A stretch of 58,610 bases of DNA from CAZGQY01 sp964528035 (GTDB taxonomy: Bacteria; Pseudomonadota; Gammaproteobacteria; Methylococcales; UBA1147), in NCBI GenBank assembly GCA_964528035.1, contig CAZGQY010000006.1, positions 1-58,610 of the forward strand, written 5' to 3'. Below the pieces are notes generated by a model, which had not been told where the DNA came from, did no database searches, and was given only the letters and a program-made list of their open reading frames with translations. This document shows positions 9,174 to 17,181 of the stretch, in pieces (the stretch's first letter is position 1; each line of letters starts with the position of its first letter). Made by a program: the position numbers and the translations under genes.

Positions 9174-9651
9174 AGGACTTCGTCTTTTGAATGATTAGAA
9201 AATGTTCGAACAATCATAGGAATTATCGAAATGCTGTGGTGTCGAATATATTTTATGTAACGATAATGAATTAAACTGAACAGGCAGTTATATCCCGAGT
9301 TTTTGATAAACAAATTCACTAAATCAAAAAGCTCCCAGATTAGCAGGGACGCGTGTAACGACTAAAACTACGAACATTAAAAAACTGTTAAGTTCATCAC
9401 AATACAAGTAATTATTAGTTAAGTGTAGTCATTGCTCATATTTGCTGCAACCAACAGTACGATAATTTTAAATTAATTCAATAATGACGAATCATTTTGC
9501 ATTATTGGAGGTCAAAAGACTGAGAATGCAAGACAGTATAAACAGTGTTGTGTTCAAAATTTTCTGGCGCCAAATATTTGGAGCATTCTTGCCAACGCAA
9601 AGGTAAAATTGGAGCGAGCCGTTTCTTTGGAAACTTTAAGGGCACATCGCA
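9174..9651. other. Divergent intergenic region between sucB and the DUF2914 gene
   Basis: These 478 AT-rich bases lie between two divergent genes and presumably carry both promoters. I found no gene of convincing length, no tRNA-like fold and no obvious operator. Just before the right-hand gene, AAGGGCAC supplies a ribosome binding site for ATG 9652. Confidence 0.5.
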
Positions 9652-10509
9652 ATGTCAGAAAAAAAAATTATCATAAAGCTTCAATATGGAGCGAACTCGT
9701 CAGGTACCACTACGACGCCTTCGAATAAAGCTCCGCTTGAGTATGATTGGAACTACTCAAGAATATTTGGGCTTCTGATTGTGCTGGCTTTAATTGCTGG
9801 TAGCCTCTTTTTTGTAACGAGCGATCAGCCTTTTAACGAAGTGGTGGATTCTCCTGGTTCGTTAGACAGTGAGAAAACTCAGACTGTTACCAGCCAGTCG
9901 GAGAAAGTTGTTACACATTATCCTGAAAAAAGAGCTAAATCTGACGGTTTCACTGCCGTCCGTGAACTGGATTCTGCTATCCGGAAAAAACCGATACTGG
10001 TTGATGTGCAGGAGGAGTCAGCCAGTCAGGTGGATGACGCGGGTTCTGATTCGCAATCAAGTGTGGATGAGTCTGACAGGGTTGCAATAGAGAAACAGCA
10101 GAAACAGTCTCAGGTCGATCAACGAACAAGTACAGATTCAATGATCCCGGACAATTTATTGTCCGATGCTATTAGCAGAGCGCAATTCAGTTGGGGAATT
10201 AAAGATAAAGAACCGACTGGGTCTGTGATATCGCCCGCTATTCTTCAGCGAGGAGACTCTGTTACATTATATTTTTTCAGTGAATTTAACAATTTGAAAG
10301 GTAAAGAATTGATACATGAATGGAATTTTAATGGTAAGTCAGTGGCCCGACGGAAGTTTAGAATCCATGGAAAGCGCTGGCGAGTTTTCTCCAGCAAGTT
10401 ATTGAACAACAGGTCATTTGGGGACTGGAAAGTGGTTGTTAAAAATATTGACGGAACCACCTTGGGTGAATATTTACTGCAAATTATCGAGCCAGCAAGA
10501 AGAAGGTAA
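9652..10509 (+). CDS. DUF2914-type single-pass membrane protein
   Basis: A 285-residue protein with a short cytosolic N-terminus, one transmembrane helix (about residues 38-58, IFGLLIVLALIAGSLFFV), a low-complexity Ser/Gln/Asp linker (about 65-165) and a C-terminal globular domain (about 175-285). That domain has the DUF2914 pattern: RAQFSWGIKDKEPTG, then SVTLYFFSEFNNLKGKELIHEWNFNGK, then KRWRVFSSKLL and GDWKVVV-DG-TLGEYLL. The domain should sit in the periplasm; its function is unknown and partners are not evident. Downstream is a small ORF of doubtful status. Confidence 0.8.
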   Translation: MSEKKIIIKLQYGANSSGTTTTPSNKAPLEYDWNYSRIFGLLIVLALIAGSLFFVTSDQPFNEVVDSPGSLDSEKTQTVTSQSEKVVTHYPEKRAKSDGFTAVRELDSAIRKKPILVDVQEESASQVDDAGSDSQSSVDESDRVAIEKQQKQSQVDQRTSTDSMIPDNLLSDAISRAQFSWGIKDKEPTGSVISPAILQRGDSVTLYFFSEFNNLKGKELIHEWNFNGKSVARRKFRIHGKRWRVFSSKLLNNRSFGDWKVVVKNIDGTTLGEYLLQIIEPARRR

Positions 10510-10712
10510 TAAAACAATTCACTACAATAGCGACGCAGAATGGGCACATATTGTCAAAAAGTGTCAGTTTTTTTTCCAGTTTAATCTCTGTTTTATCTGT
10601 GTCGAAAAAAACTCCTTGATATTATGAAATAAATAATAATTGGCATTTGAATTGCCTTCATATTGTTCGTATAACATTTTTTGTTAACGATTCAATTAAA
10701 AGGAGAACACCA

Positions 10713-10835
10713 ATGAACAGAATTGCTGGATATTTGAAAGTTGGAATGATTTTGTTTGGAATTTACGGATTGTTTACCAGAGAATATTTATGTCTCGCAG
10801 TCAAACGGCTTGGTCATCGAGTCGCAATCCATTGA
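10713..10835 (+). pseudogene. Small signal-peptide-like ORF, possibly frameshifted
   Basis: AGGAG at 10701 is well placed for ATG 10713, giving a 40-residue peptide that begins MNRIAGYLKVGMILFGIYGLF, like a secretion signal, and then turns basic. After about codon 24 the next frame is open to 10941 and reads NIYVSQSNGLVIESQSIEHLR with two cysteines further on (LRCMAN and PFCNP). One +1 shift would give a secreted protein of about 75 residues. I do not recognise either part, and it may be an authentic 40-residue peptide. Confidence 0.3.
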
Positions 10836-10988
10836 GCATTTACGCTGTATGGCAAATACTGCCGAGATAGTCGAATCTCCTTTTTGTAATCCAAAATTAT
10901 CCCTCCCTGAGTTTCCCACTTTTATTGAAAGAACGAGCTGAGAATAGACTGGGAGGGGATAACCGAACTATCCGGATTGGACGCGAAT

Positions 10989-11459
10989 TCAGCGTTCGGG
11001 TTGCATCATTTTGTATTCTACATAAAACAGCAGGCTTGCACCGGTTGCGGCCAAAATCAACACGATAAAAATAACCGGGCTGAGTATGTCAGGAAAATCC
11101 CAAACCAAGACCGACCCTGGTTGTGATTTCTTTACCGGGTTTACGTATACCTTTATATTTTTGTTTTGTGGGAAATGTTTAATGGCACGCTGGGCCTGTT
11201 CCAGTGATTTATAGGTTATTTCCGAGGGACGGATCCGGGTACCCTGCAAGATTTTATCCCCATCCTTATATTCATAGTTAAGCTGAAGCTGGAATGTCTT
11301 CGCCTGTTCCGATTGAAGTGTTTTTATAGTACTGGAGAGGATTTTACCGTCTACTTTTGGCCATTCTTCGGGTTTCGGCATATAAAATTGATTCTCACCC
11401 CAAATGTAGGCAAATATCAAAAAAGCAGTGATTAACATCCAAATCGCCGCAGAACGCAT
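10989..11459 (-). CDS. DUF3592-like membrane protein
   Basis: From ATG 11459 this is a 156-residue protein. I chose this start over one 14 codons upstream because AAAGGAG sits seven bases before it. It has an N-terminal transmembrane helix (residues 4-20), an extracytoplasmic beta-rich domain with WPKVDGKI, LQLNYEYKDGDKILQG and the run NIKVYVNPVKKSQPGSVL, and a C-terminal helix (about 125-147). This helix-domain-helix arrangement, with the VYVNP motif, is the DUF3592 pattern. Function is unknown. It is the last gene of a minus-strand run of membrane proteins (10989-14816). Confidence 0.75.
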   Translation of the reverse strand: MRSAAIWMLITAFLIFAYIWGENQFYMPKPEEWPKVDGKILSSTIKTLQSEQAKTFQLQLNYEYKDGDKILQGTRIRPSEITYKSLEQAQRAIKHFPQNKNIKVYVNPVKKSQPGSVLVWDFPDILSPVIFIVLILAATGASLLFYVEYKMMQPER

Positions 11460-11666
11460 GGTTTTTCTCCTTTTTGTTGTTTTAATAAGAGATCGTTTCA
11501 ATATTGCGGAATCATTCAGAAGGCCGCTAATCGATTTCAGATCATTTATTATACGATAATCAAGCGATTATTGGTTGGATTTTAGTTGATCGACTAACCG
11601 GTTACCTGCAGAGAGTTTGATTCATGGAAGGTATATGAATACCCTGGAATTTATTCGTTTCAGAGA

Positions 11667-11789
11667 TTACACCCGAAATTGACCTGCCAGTTGCTTTAAA
11701 TAAGAAGCGAGACTCGCCATGGTTTCCACATAGTCGTTGATGTGACGACTATTTCTGGTATATACCAGACAATAAAATCTATCCCCCAC
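11667..11789 (-). pseudogene. 40-codon remnant with a chemoreceptor-like tail
   Basis: Directly after the stop of the 12374-11793 gene, a frame beginning at GTG 11789 reads 40 codons and ends in SLASYLKQLAGQFRV. An amphipathic helix closing with a short FRV-type tail resembles the ends of methyl-accepting chemotaxis proteins. Nothing upstream matches the rest of such a protein. The DNA is rich in hairpins: ATAGTCGT pairs with ACGACTAT (near 11732-11753) and there is a 16-base palindrome near 11754-11769. It may be a remnant or chance. Confidence 0.2.
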
Positions 11790-11792
11790 CTT

Positions 11793-12374
11793 CTACCAGG
11801 TGGAGGCTTCTTTAGCTGGATAATGGTTGTTGCTCCCGGGAAAAGTTTTTACCCAGGATTCAAGCTCCAGACCGGTTTCTACGTCATAGGCAATAGACCG
11901 GTTTTCGACCGTATGAATGACAAATCGGCCTTTTTTATCGAAGCCTTCAATGTGACCCCAACGATAATGAGACACGGTTCGCTGTAGATTCGAGAAAGCT
12001 ATAATCACATCAGAAAGCGCTAATTGACGAATAAGCTGGTTTCTTCGCCAAAAAGTTATCATCGTTGTATTTGGCTGATAATCCAACCGCAACAGGCTTA
12101 ACCCTTTGTAGCCAACAACAAAATGTTGCCCATCATCGGCAAGATAAGCATCTTCAAACCATCCTGGTAAGACCCATATCGGTTGATCATTACGCTTCAC
12201 TATAATCTGATTGTTGTCGAGGTTCATATGCGCACAAAAAATACCATTTACAGAGCAGACTGTTTTATTCTGTCTTGCAAGCGGTGGTGCATCGGCAAAA
12301 ACAACGAGAGTATATATGCCTGATCCTATCAGGCATAAAGCGATCAGAATTGAAGCAATTTTCCGGTCTAGCAT
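11793..12374 (-). CDS. Unrecognised exported or membrane-anchored protein
   Basis: I start at ATG 12374 (193 residues) because it overlaps the stop of the gene upstream in ATGCTAG, which suggests coupling. A longer reading from 12416 lies mostly inside that gene. The N-terminus MLDRKIASILIALCLIGSGIY is a signal anchor or signal peptide. The rest is a beta-rich soluble domain with two cysteines close together (TVCSVNGIFCAH), which could form a disulphide in the periplasm, and repeated aromatic strands (PIWVLPGWFEDAYLADDGQHFVVGY). I do not recognise the family. It belongs to the membrane-protein run with its neighbours. Confidence 0.55.
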   Translation of the reverse strand: MLDRKIASILIALCLIGSGIYTLVVFADAPPLARQNKTVCSVNGIFCAHMNLDNNQIIVKRNDQPIWVLPGWFEDAYLADDGQHFVVGYKGLSLLRLDYQPNTTMITFWRRNQLIRQLALSDVIIAFSNLQRTVSHYRWGHIEGFDKKGRFVIHTVENRSIAYDVETGLELESWVKTFPGSNNHYPAKEASTW

Positions 12375-12919
12375 CGAACTACGGGCAGATCCAATGCCGC
12401 AGCCCAGCGTTCGCAAGGTGCCTTTAGGCGGGATGCGTCCTGATGCGCAATAATCTCGAAACAGCGCTCCGCTTGAGGATGGTCTAGTGTGATAACCTGC
12501 ACGGTATAAAACTGCCTCCCATACTTATTAACATAGGATCGTTGTTCTTTGTGCCAACGCAGATGTTGATAGTTCTGTATGGGTTCACGCCAAAGACCTG
12601 TGTATCCATCAGAACATTGGATACATTCACCCTCTATAGTAAATATTTTATTGTTTCTATTGCGGTTTAGAGAAATCCTGATAGACCACCCAATCAAAAA
12701 CAGGGCTGCCAGGGAGAACGCAACGAGGGCAAAAATCGTAATATCCACATCTTGCAGAGGATCTACTGGATGATTAAACAACGCATGGGAAAAGCCTGCG
12801 ATAGCAACCAAACAGATTACAAAACAGGTGAGAAACCCTAGAATTTGATATTTATCAGGATCCTGAGTGACTGTCAGTTTCTGAGCAGCGTGTTGATTTC
12901 GTTTAAAATAATTCTTCAT
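12368..12919 (-). CDS. Unrecognised two-helix inner-membrane protein
   Basis: A 183-residue protein with two transmembrane helices (about residues 27-47 and 60-82) followed by a cytosolic, basic domain of about 100 residues (FTIEGECIQCSDGYTGLWREPIQNY). The architecture, two helices then a strand-rich domain starting with a conserved Trp-Arg, resembles bacterial PH-like membrane proteins and parallels the 365-residue neighbour at 13719-14816, but I cannot assign a family. It is coupled to the following gene through a 7-base overlap. Confidence 0.6.
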   Translation of the reverse strand: MKNYFKRNQHAAQKLTVTQDPDKYQILGFLTCFVICLVAIAGFSHALFNHPVDPLQDVDITIFALVAFSLAALFLIGWSIRISLNRNRNNKIFTIEGECIQCSDGYTGLWREPIQNYQHLRWHKEQRSYVNKYGRQFYTVQVITLDHPQAERCFEIIAHQDASRLKAPCERWAAALDLPVVRC

Positions 12920-13028
12920 GGGTTAACCACCGAATTCGGAGGTCAGTCAACATTTGTCAGATTAACATTGCTAATGGGATGTGCTCTTTTTTATTGAGCT
13001 ATTGGCGTATCAATAATTCAGTAATCAG

Positions 13029-13553
13029 CTAGGAATTTTCCAGAAAGATTATTGAGGAAAGAACCAAACCACCGGCAAGGCCGAGAATGGAAAAGACCAG
13101 TACCAAAATTGTACAGATCGTTCTACCTTGACGATTCTGAGTAATAACCAGTTGATTCCGATTATCCACCGGAGAATGATCCAGCCCTGTAACCGAGAGG
13201 TGATAGCGCCCTGGTTGCTCGATATTGAAAGTTCGCAGTGATAATCTAGACCGGGCTAATCCTGAGGTTGTAAGCGGAACCCGGATGCGCTCCAAAGGAA
13301 TATTAGATTGGCCGCTAAGACTCATTATTCGGTAATCTAGACCAGAAAATGCGCGTGTTAATATAGGCCCTTCAGCATTTAGCAGCAGGGCTCCAGTCGC
13401 TTCGATGCTGAGCTCTTGCTCTGCCTTCAAGGGTACCGAAAGCACTAATCCTGAACGTATCTCTTTAATCAGGCGAAAAATGGACATAGGTAGGACTACC
13501 AGACTAATGAGCCCAATGGGTAGAGTGAGCCAAAGCCACTGAATTGAAATCAT
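13029..13553 (-). CDS. Unrecognised membrane protein with two terminal helices
   Basis: I begin at ATG 13553 (174 residues), which has GAAGGCAAG directly before it. The upstream extension to 13643 has no binding site. One helix lies at residues 3-25 (IQWLWLTLPIGLISLVVLPMSIF) and another near the C-terminus (TICTILVLVFSILGLAGGLVLSSIIF). Between them is a periplasm-sized beta domain (LNAEGPILTRAFSGLDYRIMSL, then FNIEQPGRYHLSVTGL). The helix-domain-helix plan is like the DUF3592 neighbour, but the sequence is different. Function unknown. Confidence 0.55.
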   Translation of the reverse strand: MISIQWLWLTLPIGLISLVVLPMSIFRLIKEIRSGLVLSVPLKAEQELSIEATGALLLNAEGPILTRAFSGLDYRIMSLSGQSNIPLERIRVPLTTSGLARSRLSLRTFNIEQPGRYHLSVTGLDHSPVDNRNQLVITQNRQGRTICTILVLVFSILGLAGGLVLSSIIFLENS

Positions 13554-13718
13554 CTTGCCTTCTGGCTGGAATAATGCGTGAATGACGCGAGAATCAAAAG
13601 AAATGTAACAAAATAGCTTAAGAAACGTTCCGAACAAATGCAATAGCTATAGACTAAAGATATCGGCATCGTTGTATCACTGAAATTATGCTGGCCATAG
13701 CTATCCTGGAGTTATATT

Positions 13719-14816
13719 TCATTGTTCATGAACAAGCCAGTATTTAATGTAATTGCAAATAAAGCTTCTATCAATAGTCGCAACACCTTCGGCGAAACAG
13801 GTCGTCGAAAACTCTGCCACTAATACAATACCTGTTGTACCTTTATATAGCTCTCTGATTTCATTAAATGCGTATTTTTTGCTTCTTGCAAATAATTTAA
13901 AATTTTGCTGAATACTGATTGATCCAGGAGATAGAGTAACAACTATTTCGAATAATTCATGGGCATAAGAAGAAACCACCAATCCAATGATAAAAACACT
14001 CAAACCAATAAGCAGTAGCAGAACTATAAAAATTTTATCCTCAGGGAATGTGGGTATTGGCCAGAGATAATACCAGAGAACACTTAAAATAAGCGTAATT
14101 CCGGCCAGAGGAGTTTTTAGTGACAATGTCGGAGGATTACGTAGCACGATACAATCTTCTCGCGACTCAACACTCACTATACCTCCTTTTCTCTTTGTTG
14201 GAATTTTATTGGGGTGCTTTTTATCAACTAAATGTTGCCCAAGAGAAAACGATATCTTTTCGTTTTCGACTCCATTTAGCGTAGCGCCTAGTCGTTTTGC
14301 CGCAGTTAAAGCAAACATCCTGGCCGATTTTTCTCGTGCTGTTATTGCAAGCGGTTTTTTAGCATTAGAAAGGCCAACTATCCAGCCACCCTCGCGCCGG
14401 TTATAACCCACCGCCACGCCTTTATTTTCCTTGAGCTTCCACGTTTGGCGCCGAAATGATTTCAACAACACAAACTCATAGGTTGCCGTGTTTGTTTCAT
14501 CGTCTACTGTCAATCTGTTTATCCCTAAAACTGCGATTGCAGCAAAGCCCAGACTGGGGATCATAATCAATAAAATGATGACAATGCTCCAGAATTGCTC
14601 CATCTCAATAATACCCGGATTGGAATTAAACTGAAATACGTCAGTAAATGTTGCTCCATCAATCTCACTGGTTTCCCAAAATTGACTCAGTAATAAAAAT
14701 AATAGAATTACACCAGGCATCGCAACAGGTATCGCCATCAGCTTCATCACCAGTGGACTGGTTGATTCGAATACGTGGCGCCGACCTGCTGTATATTGTT
14801 GTAGTGGAAAAAGCAT
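13719..14816 (-). CDS. Unrecognised multi-pass membrane protein
   Basis: A 365-residue protein with two hydrophobic helix pairs (about residues 25-48 and 75-100; about 227-245 and 252-277). Each pair is followed by a strand-rich soluble part (RLTVDDETNTATYEFVLLKSFRRQTW and LFEIVVTLSPGSISIQQNFKLF). The two halves look like an internal duplication of a 'two helices plus PH-like strand domain' unit, the same plan as the 183-residue neighbour. I do not recognise a named family. It is the first gene of the minus-strand membrane run. Confidence 0.6.
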   Translation of the reverse strand: MLFPLQQYTAGRRHVFESTSPLVMKLMAIPVAMPGVILLFLLLSQFWETSEIDGATFTDVFQFNSNPGIIEMEQFWSIVIILLIMIPSLGFAAIAVLGINRLTVDDETNTATYEFVLLKSFRRQTWKLKENKGVAVGYNRREGGWIVGLSNAKKPLAITAREKSARMFALTAAKRLGATLNGVENEKISFSLGQHLVDKKHPNKIPTKRKGGIVSVESREDCIVLRNPPTLSLKTPLAGITLILSVLWYYLWPIPTFPEDKIFIVLLLLIGLSVFIIGLVVSSYAHELFEIVVTLSPGSISIQQNFKLFARSKKYAFNEIRELYKGTTGIVLVAEFSTTCFAEGVATIDRSFICNYIKYWLVHEQ

Positions 14817-14882
14817 TCTAGCTATACCAAGGTGTTAAAAGTGGGTGGTGAATACTGGGTAGAAATATTCAATAATTGCTTG

Positions 14883-15587
14883 TCAGGTGTAATATATTTC
14901 TCTAATGTTATCGCAATATTTGACTAAATTACCGTGACTACGCGCAAGATCATTGATTTCATTATCAAGTGAAACACTAATAAACTGACTTAAAAATCCG
15001 AATGCTGTGGCATCAAAGGTACAGGGATGCTTGCCAAAAAAATAAGTGTTATTGCCTAAAATATCAGACAATGACTGAAAAGACCGTTGTGCAATGGTTT
15101 TTATTTCTTCATCTGAATGTCGACCGAGCCCTTGTTTTTGTAATGAACTGATTACACCGTTTCGGACAATTGATGGAATAATAAACTTTAATGGAAAAGG
15201 CATTGAGCCAAAAAGAGATTTTTTCATATGAATCCAGGTGTCGTCTTTAACCCAGCGTGAATAAACCAGGCACCAATAAAGGTTTTCATCCAGAGATTTG
15301 CCGATAAGATAGGCAGTACTTTTTTGTTCGGCAGATAAATGGGTATCCAGATTCACCTGAAATTTCTTTTGTAAATAAGAAATAATAAATTCGGAATCCG
15401 CAATGATCAGGGCGTCATCAGAAATGAAGGGTAGTTTGCCTTTTGGCGCGATCTTTAAATGACCCGCGCCACCCGGAAAATTCTCATATTCAATATTTGC
15501 CAATCGCAGATAAGCATCGACTTTCAATACAAATGGGCTAGGGTCAGGCACACCAAAATCTTCTCGAAAGCTATACAGTTTAATCAT
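14883..15587 (-). CDS. Glutathione S-transferase-like protein (Fax/metaxin-type)
   Basis: About 234 residues from ATG 15587 (MIKLYSF); an in-frame ATG four codons upstream (15599) is also possible. The N-terminal half has a thioredoxin-fold GST pattern: IKLYSFREDFGVPDPSPFVLKVDAYLRL, then KGKLPFISDDALIIADSEFIISYL, which contains the cis-Pro and the glutathione gamma-glutamyl contact motif (DS). The C-terminal helical domain contains FGKHPCTFDATAFGFLSQ, typical of failed-axon-connections/metaxin-like GSTs. It lies 11-23 bases after the AlkB-type gene on the same strand, so the two probably form an operon. Substrate unknown. Confidence 0.8.
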   Translation of the reverse strand: MIKLYSFREDFGVPDPSPFVLKVDAYLRLANIEYENFPGGAGHLKIAPKGKLPFISDDALIIADSEFIISYLQKKFQVNLDTHLSAEQKSTAYLIGKSLDENLYWCLVYSRWVKDDTWIHMKKSLFGSMPFPLKFIIPSIVRNGVISSLQKQGLGRHSDEEIKTIAQRSFQSLSDILGNNTYFFGKHPCTFDATAFGFLSQFISVSLDNEINDLARSHGNLVKYCDNIREIYYT

Positions 15588-15610
15588 GCTTGTTTCCATT
15601 TGAGTTTTTG

Positions 15611-16729
15611 TTAACGCTCAAAATTGAGAGTCGTTACTGTATGCGTCTTTAACCCGTACCTGTGCAGTTGCCTATTGACCAGCTTTTGGAATTGTTTGTT
15701 GCTAAACACACTCAGAAACACCAGTGTGAAATAGCCATAGGGTAACTTGGGGTTTTCGGAACGGTAACACAGTTTGTGGAAGGGCCGGGCTGCATTTTTA
15801 TGGTGATCTGAATGCCGGGACAAGCCGACTAATGTGTTCAATGTAAACCAGGAATCGGTATCCCATGATAACACTCTGTTACCGTGCTCTGGATTGCGCG
15901 TTAAGCCCCAATGCTGGATATAATTGACGGTTTCCAGCTTGCGTACAGCTGCGTAAGCCTGCATTAGAAACACCAGTAATGCTACTATTCCAAATAGCCA
16001 TAAAATTGTCACCAACAATAATAATTCGAATATGAGGCCTTGGGCGACGTGGTGGTAAAACAACCGGTGGTCGTATAAAGTACTTTCTGTTATTCCCAGG
16101 CGCTTGTTTTCCAGTTGCCAGGCACTTCTAAATTGTGACGAAATTGTTCTTTTCCAAAAGGCTTCATAGCTTTCTCCTAACCGAGCAGTTGCAGGATCGG
16201 CGTTCGTACCGACGTTTTTGTGGTGGCCACGAATATGTTCTGTGGCAAAATGTTCATAACACTCAAGTGAAAGCAGCAGACGACCCAGGGTATGCATAAC
16301 AGGGTTGGATCTGTGGATTAATTCGTGAGCAACTACGATTCCGGAAAAACTGGAACTGGTACCAACAACGACTTTAATCGCAAAAATATTGACCAGGCTA
16401 CAGATAATTTCAGGCATAGTTGTCCAGCTCAGCTGGGTTGCCATATAAATCAGCAATACAATTGTGGCAAATTGCAGTCCTGCTAGTGTGAAAAGCAACA
16501 AGTCGAAAGGAACGCGCATGTGGCCGTCGGAAGGCTGTCTGTGTTCCTTAGGACTCCACAGGTCAATGAATACGGTGGACCAAACCGGCAGTATCCAGAA
16601 AAATGCATTCCAGGGTGTATACGGTCCGTTAATGACAAATAACAGAGCGTAGCCAGGAATTAGAAGACACAGATAGTGGGGAGACAATATTTTTTTGCAA
16701 TGGCCACTTTTTCTAATTTTGTTGTTCAT
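15611..16729 (-). CDS. AlkB-type membrane diiron hydroxylase / fatty-acid desaturase family
   Basis: A 372-residue integral membrane protein with the histidine boxes of alkane-1-monooxygenase: HELIH (135-139), HIRGHH (165-170), NYIQHWGL (269-276) and HSDHH (306-310), in that order and with AlkB-like spacing, between several transmembrane segments. These histidines bind the non-haem diiron centre that hydroxylates terminal carbons, using electrons from a rubredoxin or ferredoxin; no such partner gene is nearby. The NADPATARLGESYEAFWKRT stretch after box two is AlkB-like. The substrate could be an alkane, a fatty acyl chain or a dedicated metabolite. It lies divergent from the carbamoyltransferase. 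Confidence 0.85.
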   Translation of the reverse strand: MNNKIRKSGHCKKILSPHYLCLLIPGYALLFVINGPYTPWNAFFWILPVWSTVFIDLWSPKEHRQPSDGHMRVPFDLLLFTLAGLQFATIVLLIYMATQLSWTTMPEIICSLVNIFAIKVVVGTSSSFSGIVVAHELIHRSNPVMHTLGRLLLSLECYEHFATEHIRGHHKNVGTNADPATARLGESYEAFWKRTISSQFRSAWQLENKRLGITESTLYDHRLFYHHVAQGLIFELLLLVTILWLFGIVALLVFLMQAYAAVRKLETVNYIQHWGLTRNPEHGNRVLSWDTDSWFTLNTLVGLSRHSDHHKNAARPFHKLCYRSENPKLPYGYFTLVFLSVFSNKQFQKLVNRQLHRYGLKTHTVTTLNFER

Positions 16730-17181
16730 TTTTATTCTTGAATTCGAACGATTTGTGCGGCAGTGATGTTATTCGAAAATGTACCACGCTATGGTTTAAA
16801 GTAGCTAGTACTTCGTCGAGGTTATATTGACAGGTAGAACAAGTCGAGAAGGGGCCAGCCGCTAAGCGCATGATCGCAGAACTAGTGGGCGTGTCAAGTG
16901 AGTACAACGACATAAATGACTACTTATAGTCTTAATATAACCGCCAAAATAAGATTGAAGGAATACTACAAAGCTGGCCGTAATATAGAGGTTCTATTAC
17001 GGAAAAGAGGTTTTTGGTTCATATGCCCGATTAAAATCGTCAATCACTGCCAGAATTCCTGTATTTTAATAGCATAAAAGGCGTCAAAACCAGTTTTTCT
17101 TGGGAAAACTTTTATTCTTTGATTCCACCCTGAACACCAGAATAGAAAAACTAAGAATTTATAACGCAGTTTCGATTTCCT
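16730..17181. other. Divergent intergenic region before the carbamoyltransferase
   Basis: These 452 bases lie between the AlkB-type gene and the carbamoyltransferase gene. A 66-codon minus-strand ORF (16713-16913) has no binding site and is not called. The right part contains copy B of the hairpin-headed repeat. Promoters for both directions presumably lie here. Confidence 0.5.
16978..17100 (+). repeat. Copy B of a two-copy hairpin-headed repeat
   Basis: CCGTAATA (16978-16985) pairs perfectly with TATTACGG (16995-17002), followed by about 98 bases that align with 5041-5140. It ends about 80 bases before the carbamoyltransferase start, so it may lie in that gene's leader. See copy A for the shared blocks. 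Confidence 0.5.

Noticed and set aside
8584..9198. 204-codon plus-strand ORF antisense to sucB
   Set aside because: Shadow of the Ala/Pro-rich linker and lipoyl domain of sucB; Ser/Arg-rich translation typical of antisense frames.
16713..16913. 66-codon minus-strand ORF with CSTC overlapping the AlkB-type gene start
   Set aside because: No ribosome binding site, overlaps the start of the AlkB-type gene and shows no recognisable domain.
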